This document shows positions 1-9,181 of a stretch of 64,000 nt of DNA, piece by piece. The stretch comes from a virus. A program made the position numbers and the translations under genes. The DNA lies in IMG/VR virus record IMGVR_UViG_3300037042_006844, positions 58,556 to 122,555 of that record; one strand, given 5' to 3'. Below the pieces are notes generated by a model, which was given only the letters and a program-made list of their open reading frames with translations, was not told the DNA's origin and did no database searches. Each line of letters begins with the position of its first letter. Within the stretch, counting starts at the first letter, position 1.

Positions 1-1090
1 GAACAGTAGATATTGAAGAATTTACTGCACTGGTAGTGGTAGTAACACTATCTTGCCCTGGAGTTGTGAATACGGTTTGACCAGCACCGTTTGGTAATGC
101 TGCCAATTGATCCTGTGTCATTCTCGATCTAGGATCACTTGATGAAAAAGCGGTTCGAATGGTCGAGCCTCCACCCGATACAGTATTAGTTTCAGTGACG
201 GTGGCAGTGGTTTCCACAGTCGATTTTGAAACAACGTCCGATCCCGCCGCTTTCAGTTTATCGAGCGGATCTAACGGCTTATCGAGCGGATCTAACGGTT
301 TCAAAAAATCTTTTGAGTCCAATTTAACATTTGGGTCAAGACTTTTCGCAGCTTGTGACGGAAGTTTTATATTTGGATTATCCACCGTAGGCGGTCTGTT
401 CAAAGTTCCAAAAATAGTTTGTGTTGGTGGCCCTGGTAATGCTGGACCCGGGTCTGGTAAAAAACATGTGGGAATTTTGGTTTTATCCAACTTTCCACTT
501 TTTACGTCGTCCTCAACACTCTGCCGAAGGCTTTTTAACTCAGAAACGAGTTCGACTTCATATTTGTCTGCACCATCAACGTTGCCTTGAAGCAAAAGTC
601 TTTCATATGCAGCCACATTGTCTACGAGGGTGGGTAAATAATTGAGCGATTTGGATTTTGACAATGCGAGTAAGCATCCCCAATGATTGGCATATACCCG
701 GTTGAATATTGGACGGGCATTGATATTAACAATGATATTCTGTTTGTTAGTATTCGGTCCAGCATACCCAACCATCGCGGGCGGCAGATTATTTTGATCA
801 GGAACATCTGGCAACAATTTTTGAGCATTGAGAAATTTATACAATGCTTTATAACTCCATCCACCGGTGGTATGGCCGATTGAATAGCCATCGTTCCCAT
901 GACGAACGCCATCAGTCCCGATTCGACCTTGTTCATAAAATGCAGATTTCTCCATTTCGGCGAACAGAGTGACAGGTTCCTCAAACGCATATATAATCAT
1001 TGCATTGCCATCAAGTTGACGACCCGATGACCAATTATTACCAGATGCTGGTTGCAAGAATCCCAAAATATCTACTAAATTGTCTGCCAT
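1..1090 (-). CDS. Virion-associated protein, C-terminus beyond window
   Basis: An open frame runs from ATG at 1090 to the left edge without a stop (over 360 codons). The first 200 residues look globular (an aromatic-rich stretch around GGWSYKALYKFLN). After that the protein becomes Pro/Thr/Ser/Lys-rich, with a perfect internal repeat LDPLDKPLDPLDK near residue 265. It starts six bases downstream of the baseplate hub-like gene, on the same strand, so a baseplate or tail role is inferred from context. I do not recognise the family. Confidence 0.75.
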   Translation of the reverse strand, partial: MADNLVDILGFLQPASGNNWSSGRQLDGNAMIIYAFEEPVTLFAEMEKSAFYEQGRIGTDGVRHGNDGYSIGHTTGGWSYKALYKFLNAQKLLPDVPDQNNLPPAMVGYAGPNTNKQNIIVNINARPIFNRVYANHWGCLLALSKSKSLNYLPTLVDNVAAYERLLLQGNVDGADKYEVELVSELKSLRQSVEDDVKSGKLDKTKIPTCFLPDPGPALPGPPTQTIFGTLNRPPTVDNPNIKLPSQAAKSLDPNVKLDSKDFLKPLDPLDKPLDPLDKLKAAGSDVVSKSTVETTATVTETNTVSGGGSTIRTAFSSSDPRSRMTQDQLAALPNGAGQTVFTTPGQDSVTTTTSAVNSSISTV

Positions 1091-1095
1091 AATAT

Positions 1096-2814
1096 TTATG
1101 TTGTGAATTCGAATTCGATTTGAACTGGACCTTCACGTCGATTGCGTCCTTTGAAATCTCCGAGAACACCAGCACCAGAAACAGTATTGATAATAACTGG
1201 GTCTGCGCACTCGCCCCCACTACCAGTTGGTTTGACACCATCGGCTCCTGGGGCATAGCCGCCGCCCGTTACGTAAACGCGTCTACTCAACGTTTTATGT
1301 AAATTATCACGCAACAATTTAAGTTTGATTTGCTGAACTGAAATTTGTGTTTGGTCTTGCACCGCATCTTTTGTGTTTACATCGGTAATTTGTCCAGCAT
1401 CCTCGTGACCGTGCGGATGAGGATGGACGTGATGATACCAATGAACGTGGTCTAGGAGCCAATTGCAAAGATCATATAGCCAATCGACCGTGGTTTGCCC
1501 CAACAATGCTGGTTCGTTTGTCTCACCATACTGACCTAAAAATATTTGCGGTGCGTTGATGCAAGCGATACGATTGGTTGTGAGCACAATTTGATCGTTG
1601 GCATCCACCGTATACTCGGCATCTGTGGCTACACCATAGCGGCGTTTGCTGAAATGCAACGATTCCCCAAAACGACTGCTTAACACAATTCTGTCAGAAT
1701 TGATAATCGTTTGCTCACCATTCAACACTGGCATTTGGAAACTGGTTGCCCCAGGAGGATTATATTGAACCTGTTCTTCAGTTCCATCACTCTGTTTGGT
1801 TATACCAAACATGCTTTTATAAACAGTCGTTGTCCATCTACTTACAATCGGACCACTATTAATTTCTATCGTGGTTCCATCATTGTTGATATCTTCTTCA
1901 ATTTGACCGCCATAATTTTTCTCACGGGGAGTGACCACGGGGATTGGAGGAAGTTTTGGGTGCAATTGCTGTGGCTTATCCAACGCAATATTTCTTTGCC
2001 GATTGCGAATGATAAGTCTCGGGTTGCCATAACCACCGTTCACAGAGTCTCTGAACAAGTTTGCATTCAATGCATACGATGGATTGCTGGACCTATCGTT
2101 TTGGCGACTGTCGTTGTAAGCCGTAAAACGAATGCTTTGACCAAATCGGCTTTCTAATACAGTATCTCCTTCAAACTTTCGAACGCTACGAATAAACGGA
2201 TTGAGAAGAAAATAGTCCCCAAGGAATCCAGTTTTTGTGATCGTTTTGAAAAATGGATGTGATAGATAGCTTTGTCGCAGTGGGTCTGGATTTGGCACCG
2301 ATGGAATTGCACTGGAATTATTGTTGCTCAGTGCCTGCTCAGTGACATAATCCGCATTGGTTCCAGTAAAATTAAATCTGTTAAACGGTTTGGTGTAGTA
2401 ATAGTTTCCCGCCAATTTCAACACCATCACTTGTTCATTCAACAATGGGTATTGTGTAACGGTATTATCCAATGGCATTGCCCAAGGCAGTTTATCCAAT
2501 GGAGTTTTCTTTTCCAGTTCCAGGATGCGAATCTTGACTCGTCCGATATAGCTGTAATCAATATCTTTGCTGTTGGGAACTTCATTTTTGTAATTGACTG
2601 GAATTTGCTGCGGGTTGACAGTTATTGGACCTTTCGAACGAAGGCTGTCTGGGTTTTTACTAAAAAACGGATGTTGATCATTGAGAATAACATCCACCAC
2701 AACCGCAAGTTGGAAATTTGAGTTTTCGCCCGTCAAATTATCTGAGCCAGAACTTCTGCCAGATGGATTCTGAACTTGTAGGTATTTTGAAATGTTTGTT
2801 GATGAATCGCTCAT
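1096..2814 (-). CDS. gp5-like baseplate hub protein with OB-fold
   Basis: A 572-residue protein. Residues about 90-135 (GRVKIRILELEKK, then LPWAMPLDN) match the N-terminal OB-fold of T4 gp5-type hub proteins, in which the sequence [V/I]K[V/I]RI...LPWAxP is characteristic. A histidine-rich stretch (WLLDHVHWYHHVHPHPHGH, about residue 445) could bind metal at the tip of the spike. In T4 the hub connects the tail tube to the membrane-piercing spike; no lysozyme domain is evident here, as in cyanophage gp5-like proteins. It is followed by the partial gene at 1-1090 in the same transcript direction. Confidence 0.75.
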   Translation of the reverse strand: MSDSSTNISKYLQVQNPSGRSSGSDNLTGENSNFQLAVVVDVILNDQHPFFSKNPDSLRSKGPITVNPQQIPVNYKNEVPNSKDIDYSYIGRVKIRILELEKKTPLDKLPWAMPLDNTVTQYPLLNEQVMVLKLAGNYYYTKPFNRFNFTGTNADYVTEQALSNNNSSAIPSVPNPDPLRQSYLSHPFFKTITKTGFLGDYFLLNPFIRSVRKFEGDTVLESRFGQSIRFTAYNDSRQNDRSSNPSYALNANLFRDSVNGGYGNPRLIIRNRQRNIALDKPQQLHPKLPPIPVVTPREKNYGGQIEEDINNDGTTIEINSGPIVSRWTTTVYKSMFGITKQSDGTEEQVQYNPPGATSFQMPVLNGEQTIINSDRIVLSSRFGESLHFSKRRYGVATDAEYTVDANDQIVLTTNRIACINAPQIFLGQYGETNEPALLGQTTVDWLYDLCNWLLDHVHWYHHVHPHPHGHEDAGQITDVNTKDAVQDQTQISVQQIKLKLLRDNLHKTLSRRVYVTGGGYAPGADGVKPTGSGGECADPVIINTVSGAGVLGDFKGRNRREGPVQIEFEFTT

Positions 2815-2825
2815 ACGGAGTTGTA

Positions 2826-3164
2826 TTAGCTTTTTGAGATGGAGATCACGTTTTCCATCAATTGTTTGCGATCTTCGTCACTCAGAAGCATCGCTCCTCC
2901 CTCACCAGACGCATCTCCTTTGGAAACCAGTTTTTGAACGATGGCTGCAAGTTTAACGAGTTGCTCGTCGTTTTTCACGCCGACATCGTAATAATCTTTG
3001 ATGAGAGGAACAATAATGACCGCGTCATTGACTGTTTTGATCAACGTCCGCAATTCAGAAATAAGGATATCAATTTGATCTTTTTTGCTCTCCGAATTCT
3101 TAACGATATCTTTGCATAAGCCAGAAAAGTTCTTACCTTTATAAATTTCAAAGTTTGTATCCAT
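2826..3164 (-). CDS. Small helical protein upstream of baseplate hub
   Basis: A 112-residue, charged, mostly helical protein with no membrane segment and no recognised domain. The start is supported by a CTATTTAT box (minus-strand CTATTTATTGACATATG) just before the ATG. It ends 12 bases before the hub gene, so it may be a tail or baseplate accessory protein. That role is inferred from position only. Confidence 0.7.
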   Translation of the reverse strand: MDTNFEIYKGKNFSGLCKDIVKNSESKKDQIDILISELRTLIKTVNDAVIIVPLIKDYYDVGVKNDEQLVKLAAIVQKLVSKGDASGEGGAMLLSDEDRKQLMENVISISKS

Positions 3165-3179
3165 ATGTCAATAAATAGA

Positions 3180-3213
3180 AAAAACCAACCATTTTCACGA
3201 TTGGTTTTGATTT
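3180..3213 (-). terminator. Hairpin terminator after sigma gene
   Basis: Inverted repeat AAAACCAA / TTGGTTTT with a 12-base loop, lying between the end of the gp55-like gene and the next minus-strand gene, followed by an AT-rich tract. Confidence 0.6.
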
Positions 3214-3234
3214 TATAGTTCAAACACGACTGGG

Positions 3235-4218
3235 TCAGTGAATCGTGCCTTTGTTGGTGTAGTTACGGGCGACCAAGTTTTGATAGCATTTCATTTTGTT
3301 CAAAACCTTTGTGATCTGTTGGGTTTTGCAATTGCTAATTTCGCGTATGTAGAGATACAACGTCTTTTTGTTGAAATTTTCGATACGTTCACAATTGCGG
3401 AACAATTCGATCACAGCATACGCAATGTTCAAATCCTTCGCCTTGCCGAAAATTTTGGCTACGTTTTTTTCCCAATAATCAATGAGCAATTTCATAAATT
3501 CTTGGGTTTGAACTTTGCGATGATGATCGTCTTCGGTTTGAAGGCAAACGGTATCTTCACTGGGCATTTCGCTGATTTCAACGTGCTGGTTGAACCGTTT
3601 GTAATTATTGTTGTTGTGGAAAATCAAATAGTTTTTGGCTACAATGCTGAAATAGCTGAAAGCCTTTCCCTTTTCGGGGGCATATTTGTTCATATTTGCC
3701 ACAAGATGGGCGACCGTTTCACGTTGAATTTCGAGCGGGCCTGAATCGAAATATGTGAATTTGAACGTATTATAAATGTTCTCTACCAGCTTTTCAAAAC
3801 TGAATTTGATTCGCTCGTTGTAGATGTTGTTGCGGATGTCCCAATCCGGTTGGGCATTATATTCAACAACAGCTTCTTGGGTAGCTTTGCTAAAATAGAT
3901 TTTTTCTTTCTTATTTCTACCCCGACGACGAGGACGTTTCCCTTCATCATCGTAGGGTTCTGAAGCCACTTCAACGTTAATGGCAGAGGGGTCTTGTTTT
4001 ACAGACTCTATCACTTCAACATCGCTGTCACGTTGAACACTGATGTTGAGAGGTGCTGTTGATTTTACCAGTTTTGGTTTTTTAACCTTTACCTTATAGA
4101 CTACAGTAGTTTTTCTCTTCTTGTCTTTAGGTGGTGTAGACAAAAGTTTAGCACTCTTCGATTTGGAAGATGGTTTCCTTTTATCCTTGTTTTTCATCTG
4201 CGGCAATACTGTCGTCAT
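3235..4218 (-). CDS. gp55-like late RNA polymerase sigma factor
   Basis: A 327-residue protein. The first 110 residues are Lys/Arg-rich and probably disordered. The remainder resembles T4 gp55-type sigma factors: a sigma region 2-like block around residues 135-215 (KFSFEKLVENIYNTF, then YAPEKGKAFSYFSIVAKNYL). In T4, gp55 with the sliding clamp directs host RNA polymerase to late promoters with TATAAATA at -10. Here it is the obvious candidate to read the CTATTTAT boxes found before many genes in this window. The start overlaps the upstream gene by 38 bases and has an AAAAGGA ribosome-binding-like sequence; an internal ATG at 4197 is the alternative start. Confidence 0.85.
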   Translation of the reverse strand: MTTVLPQMKNKDKRKPSSKSKSAKLLSTPPKDKKRKTTVVYKVKVKKPKLVKSTAPLNISVQRDSDVEVIESVKQDPSAINVEVASEPYDDEGKRPRRRGRNKKEKIYFSKATQEAVVEYNAQPDWDIRNNIYNERIKFSFEKLVENIYNTFKFTYFDSGPLEIQRETVAHLVANMNKYAPEKGKAFSYFSIVAKNYLIFHNNNNYKRFNQHVEISEMPSEDTVCLQTEDDHHRKVQTQEFMKLLIDYWEKNVAKIFGKAKDLNIAYAVIELFRNCERIENFNKKTLYLYIREISNCKTQQITKVLNKMKCYQNLVARNYTNKGTIH

Positions 4219-4651
4219 TGGAATTTATCCTTTTGTTATATTCAGTGATGATAGCTAGCATGTCTTGAAAAAGAAACCCAACTTCATCATCTTTCTCAAA
4301 CATACCACGTTCATCGATAGATTTCAACTGATTATATACGTTTTTAGTAAGTTTTCCGAAATCAGTGACCCATTTTACGAGTTCCGTATTCATTTTTTCG
4401 GATTCTTCCAGGTTATTTTGAATCGTATCCAGTCGATCCAATGACGTTTTCAATGAAATATGCAGAAATGCCGCGACACCCGTGCTCAAAATCTGTGTGA
4501 GATCATTTTGTGCTCGATCAACCATTTCTGCTTGATATACTTTTTCTAGAGCCTTTTTAAGAGCAGCGTTGGTTTTGCGGAGTGACAAATATAGGTAGGT
4601 GCTAAATCCGATAGCTAGCACTACGAGTGTAACAAGTATAGTTGTAATCAT
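4181..4651 (-). CDS. Single-pass membrane protein, coiled coil
   Basis: A 156-residue protein with one N-terminal hydrophobic segment (about residues 3-25) followed by a helical, charged, probably coiled-coil region. The topology suggests an inner-membrane anchor. It overlaps the late sigma gene, indicating co-transcription. Family not recognised. Confidence 0.7.
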   Translation of the reverse strand: MITTILVTLVVLAIGFSTYLYLSLRKTNAALKKALEKVYQAEMVDRAQNDLTQILSTGVAAFLHISLKTSLDRLDTIQNNLEESEKMNTELVKWVTDFGKLTKNVYNQLKSIDERGMFEKDDEVGFLFQDMLAIITEYNKRINSNDDSIAADEKQG

Positions 4652-4659
4652 AATAGGAA

Positions 4660-4797
4660 TTATAGGTCGTCGCCAGAGTCATCAGTTTCTACGAACTCGT
4701 TGATGAATTCAATAGCATCCTCAATTAAGGACCAATCGTTGCTTTGGTTTGATTCAAGAAGGATACGACGCAGTTCTAAAAGTTCTTGGTTATTCAT
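4660..4797 (-). CDS. Small acidic protein (45 aa)
   Basis: ATG at 4797, stop TAA at 4660-4662. It encodes a 45-residue acidic helical protein starting MNNQELLELRRILLES and ending in a Asp/Glu-rich tail. It sits tightly between two minus-strand membrane-protein genes and has codon use like its neighbours, which supports it being real. Function unknown. Confidence 0.6.
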   Translation of the reverse strand: MNNQELLELRRILLESNQSNDWSLIEDAIEFINEFVETDDSGDDL

Positions 4798-4857
4798 GGG
4801 TCTAATACAGTAATATATAGTTTCCAGAATGAAAAACCAATTTTTATTTTAGAGTTT

Positions 4858-5865
4858 TTAGAAACTAAACATTCCTCTAACCCCAGTTCCTTTACCTTTA
4901 GTATGTTTGATAACTTGCTTTTCAACGGGCACCTCTACAATTTTTTCGACCTCTCGCACAACGTCAACAGGCACCTCCACAATTTTTTCCACCTCTTTTA
5001 TAACCTCGACTGGCTTTTCGACTTCGACGATTTTTTCCACTTCTCTGATTGTTTCGTGGATTTGTGGCTCATTATATTCATGTAACGCCGCTTCCGACTT
5101 CTCACTTATGTTGTATGCCAGCAACAACACAATTGCCAATGGATCAAACACCGTGATCAACACTACAATGAACCATTTGACTATCGTTCGGATGTTTGTG
5201 TTAAACTCTTCTGCCACGAATTTGAACGTGGTGATGTCTTTTTTCTGGCTGTTGTCAATTTTCAGCTTGAAAACGTCATCGTCAATTTTACTGGATTTAT
5301 CGCCAGCTTCTTTTAGTTTGGCATTCTCGGTTTCAATTTGTTTATTTAGATCAGTGATTTGATCGTTGATCTGATTCTGAATATTTTGCATTTGAATCGG
5401 ATTACGAGCGATCAATGCGTTGGTAAGAGTCTCACTTAATCTGGATTCTTGTGAGCTTCGCAGCACCATCAACTTATCAACATTGAGTTTCACATTGTCC
5501 AGCTTTTTGTTTTCTTGAGTTTTTTGTGCTTCCAAAGCAGTGATTTTGGTATTGGACAACTCGGTTTCGAGAGAGCTTTTTTGAAAAGCAGCGGTCAGAT
5601 ATCCAAAAATACCCAGTGAAGTAATGCACATAAGAACCACAACCGCTGTGATCATATACAATTTCATCAGTTTGTTGGCAACATGCCAGTATCGGAATAG
5701 CCAAGATGTGGTTACGAGCTTGCCAAGTTCCAATGATCCGGCCATAATCATTGCTGCAACGATGGCACCAGAGAACAAAAGCCCAATACCATATACGCTA
5801 AAAAATGCTGCGCAGCCCGCTATCAATAGCGAGGTAAATATTACTAAATGTTTGAATTTGAACAT
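4858..5865 (-). CDS. Multi-pass membrane protein with valine/glutamate repeats
   Basis: A 335-residue protein with hydrophobic segments near residues 5-45, 75-105 and 230-255. Between them lies a long coiled coil (about 110-220), and the C-terminal tail is a repeat of EVEKIVEVPV-like units. It is a probable inner-membrane protein with a long cytoplasmic or periplasmic coiled coil. The start at 5865 (MFKFKHLV) is preferred over an upstream in-frame ATG because AATATTTATAATGGT precedes it, the same box seen before other genes. Function unknown. Confidence 0.75.
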   Translation of the reverse strand: MFKFKHLVIFTSLLIAGCAAFFSVYGIGLLFSGAIVAAMIMAGSLELGKLVTTSWLFRYWHVANKLMKLYMITAVVVLMCITSLGIFGYLTAAFQKSSLETELSNTKITALEAQKTQENKKLDNVKLNVDKLMVLRSSQESRLSETLTNALIARNPIQMQNIQNQINDQITDLNKQIETENAKLKEAGDKSSKIDDDVFKLKIDNSQKKDITTFKFVAEEFNTNIRTIVKWFIVVLITVFDPLAIVLLLAYNISEKSEAALHEYNEPQIHETIREVEKIVEVEKPVEVIKEVEKIVEVPVDVVREVEKIVEVPVEKQVIKHTKGKGTGVRGMFSF

Positions 5866-5888
5866 ACCATTATAAATATTAACAAAAA

Positions 5889-5917
5889 AGAAAACCCCTT
5901 GCACAATCGCAAGGGGT
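5889..5917 (-). terminator. Terminator after Hint-domain fibre gene
   Basis: On the minus strand, CCCCTTGC / GCAAGGGG hairpin with a six-base loop followed by TTTTCTTTTTT, a typical intrins ter­minator just after the stop of the fibre gene at 5946. Confidence 0.85.
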
Positions 5918-5945
5918 CCGACGTAGGGTTACACTATATGGTGAG

Positions 5946-7823
5946 TTAGTATTTGTTAACAGGATGATATGTCCCATTGTGACCAATAGCTTTGCCGCCC
6001 ATTAAAAATCTGTGGTTATGGCAATTCAAATGCATATACTCGCCATCTTGCATGTATAAAGAATTGCTATCAATAATCAGTTTATCACCTTTGGAATTTT
6101 CAACCATATCGCCAGCAACCAGTGTTTTGACTGATCTCCAAACACCGTTTCCGATATACCACAAATGACTTTCATCGACATCGAACGCATCTCCGTCGAT
6201 TACGGTTCTCCAAATTGGCGCGGTTTCCAAATATGCCATCGTGACCAAATTCCAAACACCATCCTCAGAATCACGCAGATGCATTCCCACTTTGATTTCG
6301 CTCGCAGGAATAAAACCGAGTTCTTGAGTTTCCATCAACTGCCATGCTGCTGGGCAACCTCCACCCGTTCCCCCACCACTTGTTACACAAACGTTTTTGT
6401 TCATGGTTGCTGTGATATATCCAGTCAATGGAGTTGTTCCAGAACTAAATACAGCTGTGTATGTGCCTTTCGCAGAAAAACTTGAGCTTTGATAAGGGTC
6501 TGCCCAATGCAGTTTACCAAATGCAAATGACACTTTTTTGCTTGCTCCAGGAGCCAGAGCACCAAATGAAGCTGGAGAAAACTCTGGATCAAGCTGTATG
6601 CCAGCAATCGGCAATCCATTGGCTGTGTTAAACCAATCGGGATTCAACGTGACTGTCATATTACCGACATTTCCAACTGGATTTGCGATAATCACACTGC
6701 CCGTAAACCGAATATTGGAAATATCTGGCAAAGTCGAACTTGGTTGTGCAGGATAAAAACAATTCTGCGTTACAGCAACGTTGTTAACAGCGTTTGTTGG
6801 CAGCGATCCCCCACAACCAGCACCAGTTGATGATGGTGCCAACGCAAAAGTTTTGATTGATGCTTGCCCCGCTGTGGTCACAACCTCATCAATACCATAC
6901 TCGTAGGTGATTCCTCCGGTCCCACCTGTGCAAGTCACCAAACCCGCATAATATCTACCACCACCTACTAAATTTGCAATGAACCCTTCGAACGTAAATG
7001 TTCGTGTTCCTCCAGCAGGCCACGATGTTGTTGTGTAAATTCGATTGTAGCCAGTGAGTGGAAGACTGTCTGGGTTTGCAACAAAACCCGGAATTTTATT
7101 AACAATCGTGATCAAATCGGATTTTCTGTTACCATCCAAACTAGAAACGCCGATTACATTAATAATACTATCTCTTGCAGCAGTAATGTTGGTTGTATTG
7201 TTGGATGCACATGCCAAACTGCTACCCACCGTCGATGATGCGTTGCATGACCCCGTGAAAAAACTTGAGGTAAACGCATTTGAAGCAACATCTTTCAACA
7301 CAACTTTGTAAATTCTAGTATTCACCAAATTTGAAATATATTCTTCAGAATCATTGGCTCGCACATACGAAGATTGTTTTTCAAGTCCAGTTGACAAATT
7401 TGTGGGCTTCGAATAAACGCTGTATCGATACGCTCGACTCGATGTTTCTTTTGTCAAATAGTTTGCGTTATACACAACACTATCTGGATAAAACTGAGCA
7501 TACCAAACTCCAAATCCACTGCTTGGGCTGGCTTTGATTGATGCGCTGAGATAATTTGCCCCATAGAACTCACTCATTTTCACATCTTTAGTGGTATCAT
7601 AACTCACCAAACCGACACCCACACCAGCGTCACTTTTCACATTGTCGTTCGGATCACCAGTAAATGCTTTGAGTCTGGCGAGTGATGCCGACAGTGAAAT
7701 GTTTTGGGTAGGCACCACCAAATCCACATTCTCCAATAACTGATTTACTGAAGAATATGGCGATCCAGAGGCAAGTTGGGTAAACGAAATCGGTCCACTT
7801 CTATTTAAGCGTTTAACAGACAT
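5946..7823 (-). CDS. Tail fibre/adhesin with C-terminal Hint-like domain
   Basis: A 625-residue protein. The N-terminal 120 residues (ending around MSEFYGANYLSASI) and the Gly/Thr/Ser-rich beta-type middle resemble phage fibre or adhesin repeats. The last 130 residues, after a Gly-rich linker and starting at Cys in GGGCPAAW, look like a Hint (hedgehog/intein) module: PASEIKVGMHLRD near its start, FDVDESHLWYI in the middle, and HNHRFLMGG...HN near the end. Hint domains self-cleave or ligate; on phage fibres they may process or attach the fibre. This reading is by motif and order only. It is first in a run of three fibre genes on the minus strand. Confidence 0.7.
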   Translation of the reverse strand: MSVKRLNRSGPISFTQLASGSPYSSVNQLLENVDLVVPTQNISLSASLARLKAFTGDPNDNVKSDAGVGVGLVSYDTTKDVKMSEFYGANYLSASIKASPSSGFGVWYAQFYPDSVVYNANYLTKETSSRAYRYSVYSKPTNLSTGLEKQSSYVRANDSEEYISNLVNTRIYKVVLKDVASNAFTSSFFTGSCNASSTVGSSLACASNNTTNITAARDSIINVIGVSSLDGNRKSDLITIVNKIPGFVANPDSLPLTGYNRIYTTTSWPAGGTRTFTFEGFIANLVGGGRYYAGLVTCTGGTGGITYEYGIDEVVTTAGQASIKTFALAPSSTGAGCGGSLPTNAVNNVAVTQNCFYPAQPSSTLPDISNIRFTGSVIIANPVGNVGNMTVTLNPDWFNTANGLPIAGIQLDPEFSPASFGALAPGASKKVSFAFGKLHWADPYQSSSFSAKGTYTAVFSSGTTPLTGYITATMNKNVCVTSGGGTGGGCPAAWQLMETQELGFIPASEIKVGMHLRDSEDGVWNLVTMAYLETAPIWRTVIDGDAFDVDESHLWYIGNGVWRSVKTLVAGDMVENSKGDKLIIDSNSLYMQDGEYMHLNCHNHRFLMGGKAIGHNGTYHPVNKY

Positions 7824-7829
7824 ACGTTA

Positions 7830-9146
7830 TTATTTCGATTCCAAAGCTGCAATTCTGTCGGTAAGCTCGGTAATTTGCTGTTGTTGCTCCTGAACAGTTT
7901 TGATCAAAAGAGGAATGAATGATGTGTATTTGACCGTTTTATAACCATGCATATCCTCACGAACAAATTCTGGGTATATTTCTTCAACGTCTTGTGCGAG
8001 CAAACCAAAATCTGGCAACCGGTTGGCATCCCAAACAAAAGACACGGGATTCAATGGCTCCAATTTTTCATAAGCGTCTTCGATTGGAAAAATCTCATCT
8101 TTCAAACGCTCATCGGATGATGCGAACGTAGATGCTGCGATAACGTCTCCCGCCACATCCAACTGACCACTGCCGCTAAGTCGTGCCAATTTGGTCATTG
8201 CACTACCAGACGTTACCAACCAAACATTGGTATTCGGATTATAACCAACAGGCCAGCCGTATGAACTGCTCAAATGAACATGGCATTGCGCATCGACCAA
8301 CGTGGATTTTGGAAAATGTCCGATGCCGAACAAACGCTGCCGAATTCCCATAACGGTCCAGCCACTTTTTCCAATTTTTGCAGCCACATCAGGCGTCCAA
8401 AGAGTATCTTTGCCTCCTTGTTGAGTGGCATTCGATGCATATGATCCAGAATAGAAAATGGCAAAGTTTCTACCAGTTCGAATATAACTGCTGGATGCCT
8501 GCAAACCAATATCATACATGTCGTAAGAACGAGAATATTGTATGAAATGAGGACCATACATACCAAAAATTGCTCCCTGATTCATCTGCAATGGGCGGGA
8601 TATGTTGATTCTACCAGTGCCATTATTTCCACCAACGGCAGCACCAGGGTTTGGTGCCAGCAAGTTATAAATTGTCCAATTGCTATATGTCAGAGTGTTG
8701 GTGCCATTCCAATATGTGGCGCAATTCAACAGTCCAGTGCCAGTTGGGCAACCTGTAGCTACGTTTGCAGTTAATGCATTCGTTGCGTTTGCAGCCCAGC
8801 TTGATGTTCCATGAAACGCAACTTTTGTGTTAAAATGGCTTGATGCACTAATGTAGCCTTTGAAGCTGCCAGTGAAACTACCAGTGAAATGACCTTTGGC
8901 ACTACCAGAAAAACTGCCAGAATACGAACCGCTCGGCACTGATGCCATGAACGTCACTAAATCTTTGCAAGTCGCACGACGAGAATACAAATTTGTGCTG
9001 GTCGGCGCATCCGTTATTCCATTCTGGATCAGAAGAAATAAATCGTTTGGTCGAATTTTGTTGCCGGTTGCTGTTCGACCATTGATAGCACTCAAATTGC
9101 TAATTTTGATGGTCTGAACGTTTAGACTATTACAAGGGCTTGCCAT
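7830..9146 (-). CDS. Tail fibre with S74 intramolecular chaperone
   Basis: A 438-residue fibre protein. Repeats of the form FTGSFTGSFKG in the first third are typical of trimeric fibre shafts. The last 110 residues form a peptidase_S74 / endosialidase-type intramolecular chaperone: ASSDERLKDEIFPI, then PVSFVWDANRLPDFGLLAQDVEEIYPE, and a C-terminal coiled coil (VQEQQQQITELTDRI). In this family the chaperone trimerises the fibre and cleaves itself off at the Ser in the SSDERLK motif. It lies seven bases upstream of the Hint-type fibre gene. Confidence 0.88.
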   Translation of the reverse strand: MASPCNSLNVQTIKISNLSAINGRTATGNKIRPNDLFLLIQNGITDAPTSTNLYSRRATCKDLVTFMASVPSGSYSGSFSGSAKGHFTGSFTGSFKGYISASSHFNTKVAFHGTSSWAANATNALTANVATGCPTGTGLLNCATYWNGTNTLTYSNWTIYNLLAPNPGAAVGGNNGTGRINISRPLQMNQGAIFGMYGPHFIQYSRSYDMYDIGLQASSSYIRTGRNFAIFYSGSYASNATQQGGKDTLWTPDVAAKIGKSGWTVMGIRQRLFGIGHFPKSTLVDAQCHVHLSSSYGWPVGYNPNTNVWLVTSGSAMTKLARLSGSGQLDVAGDVIAASTFASSDERLKDEIFPIEDAYEKLEPLNPVSFVWDANRLPDFGLLAQDVEEIYPEFVREDMHGYKTVKYTSFIPLLIKTVQEQQQQITELTDRIAALESK

Positions 9147-9181
9147 ATGTTAATGATAAGTATTGTTTGAAATTATTATTA

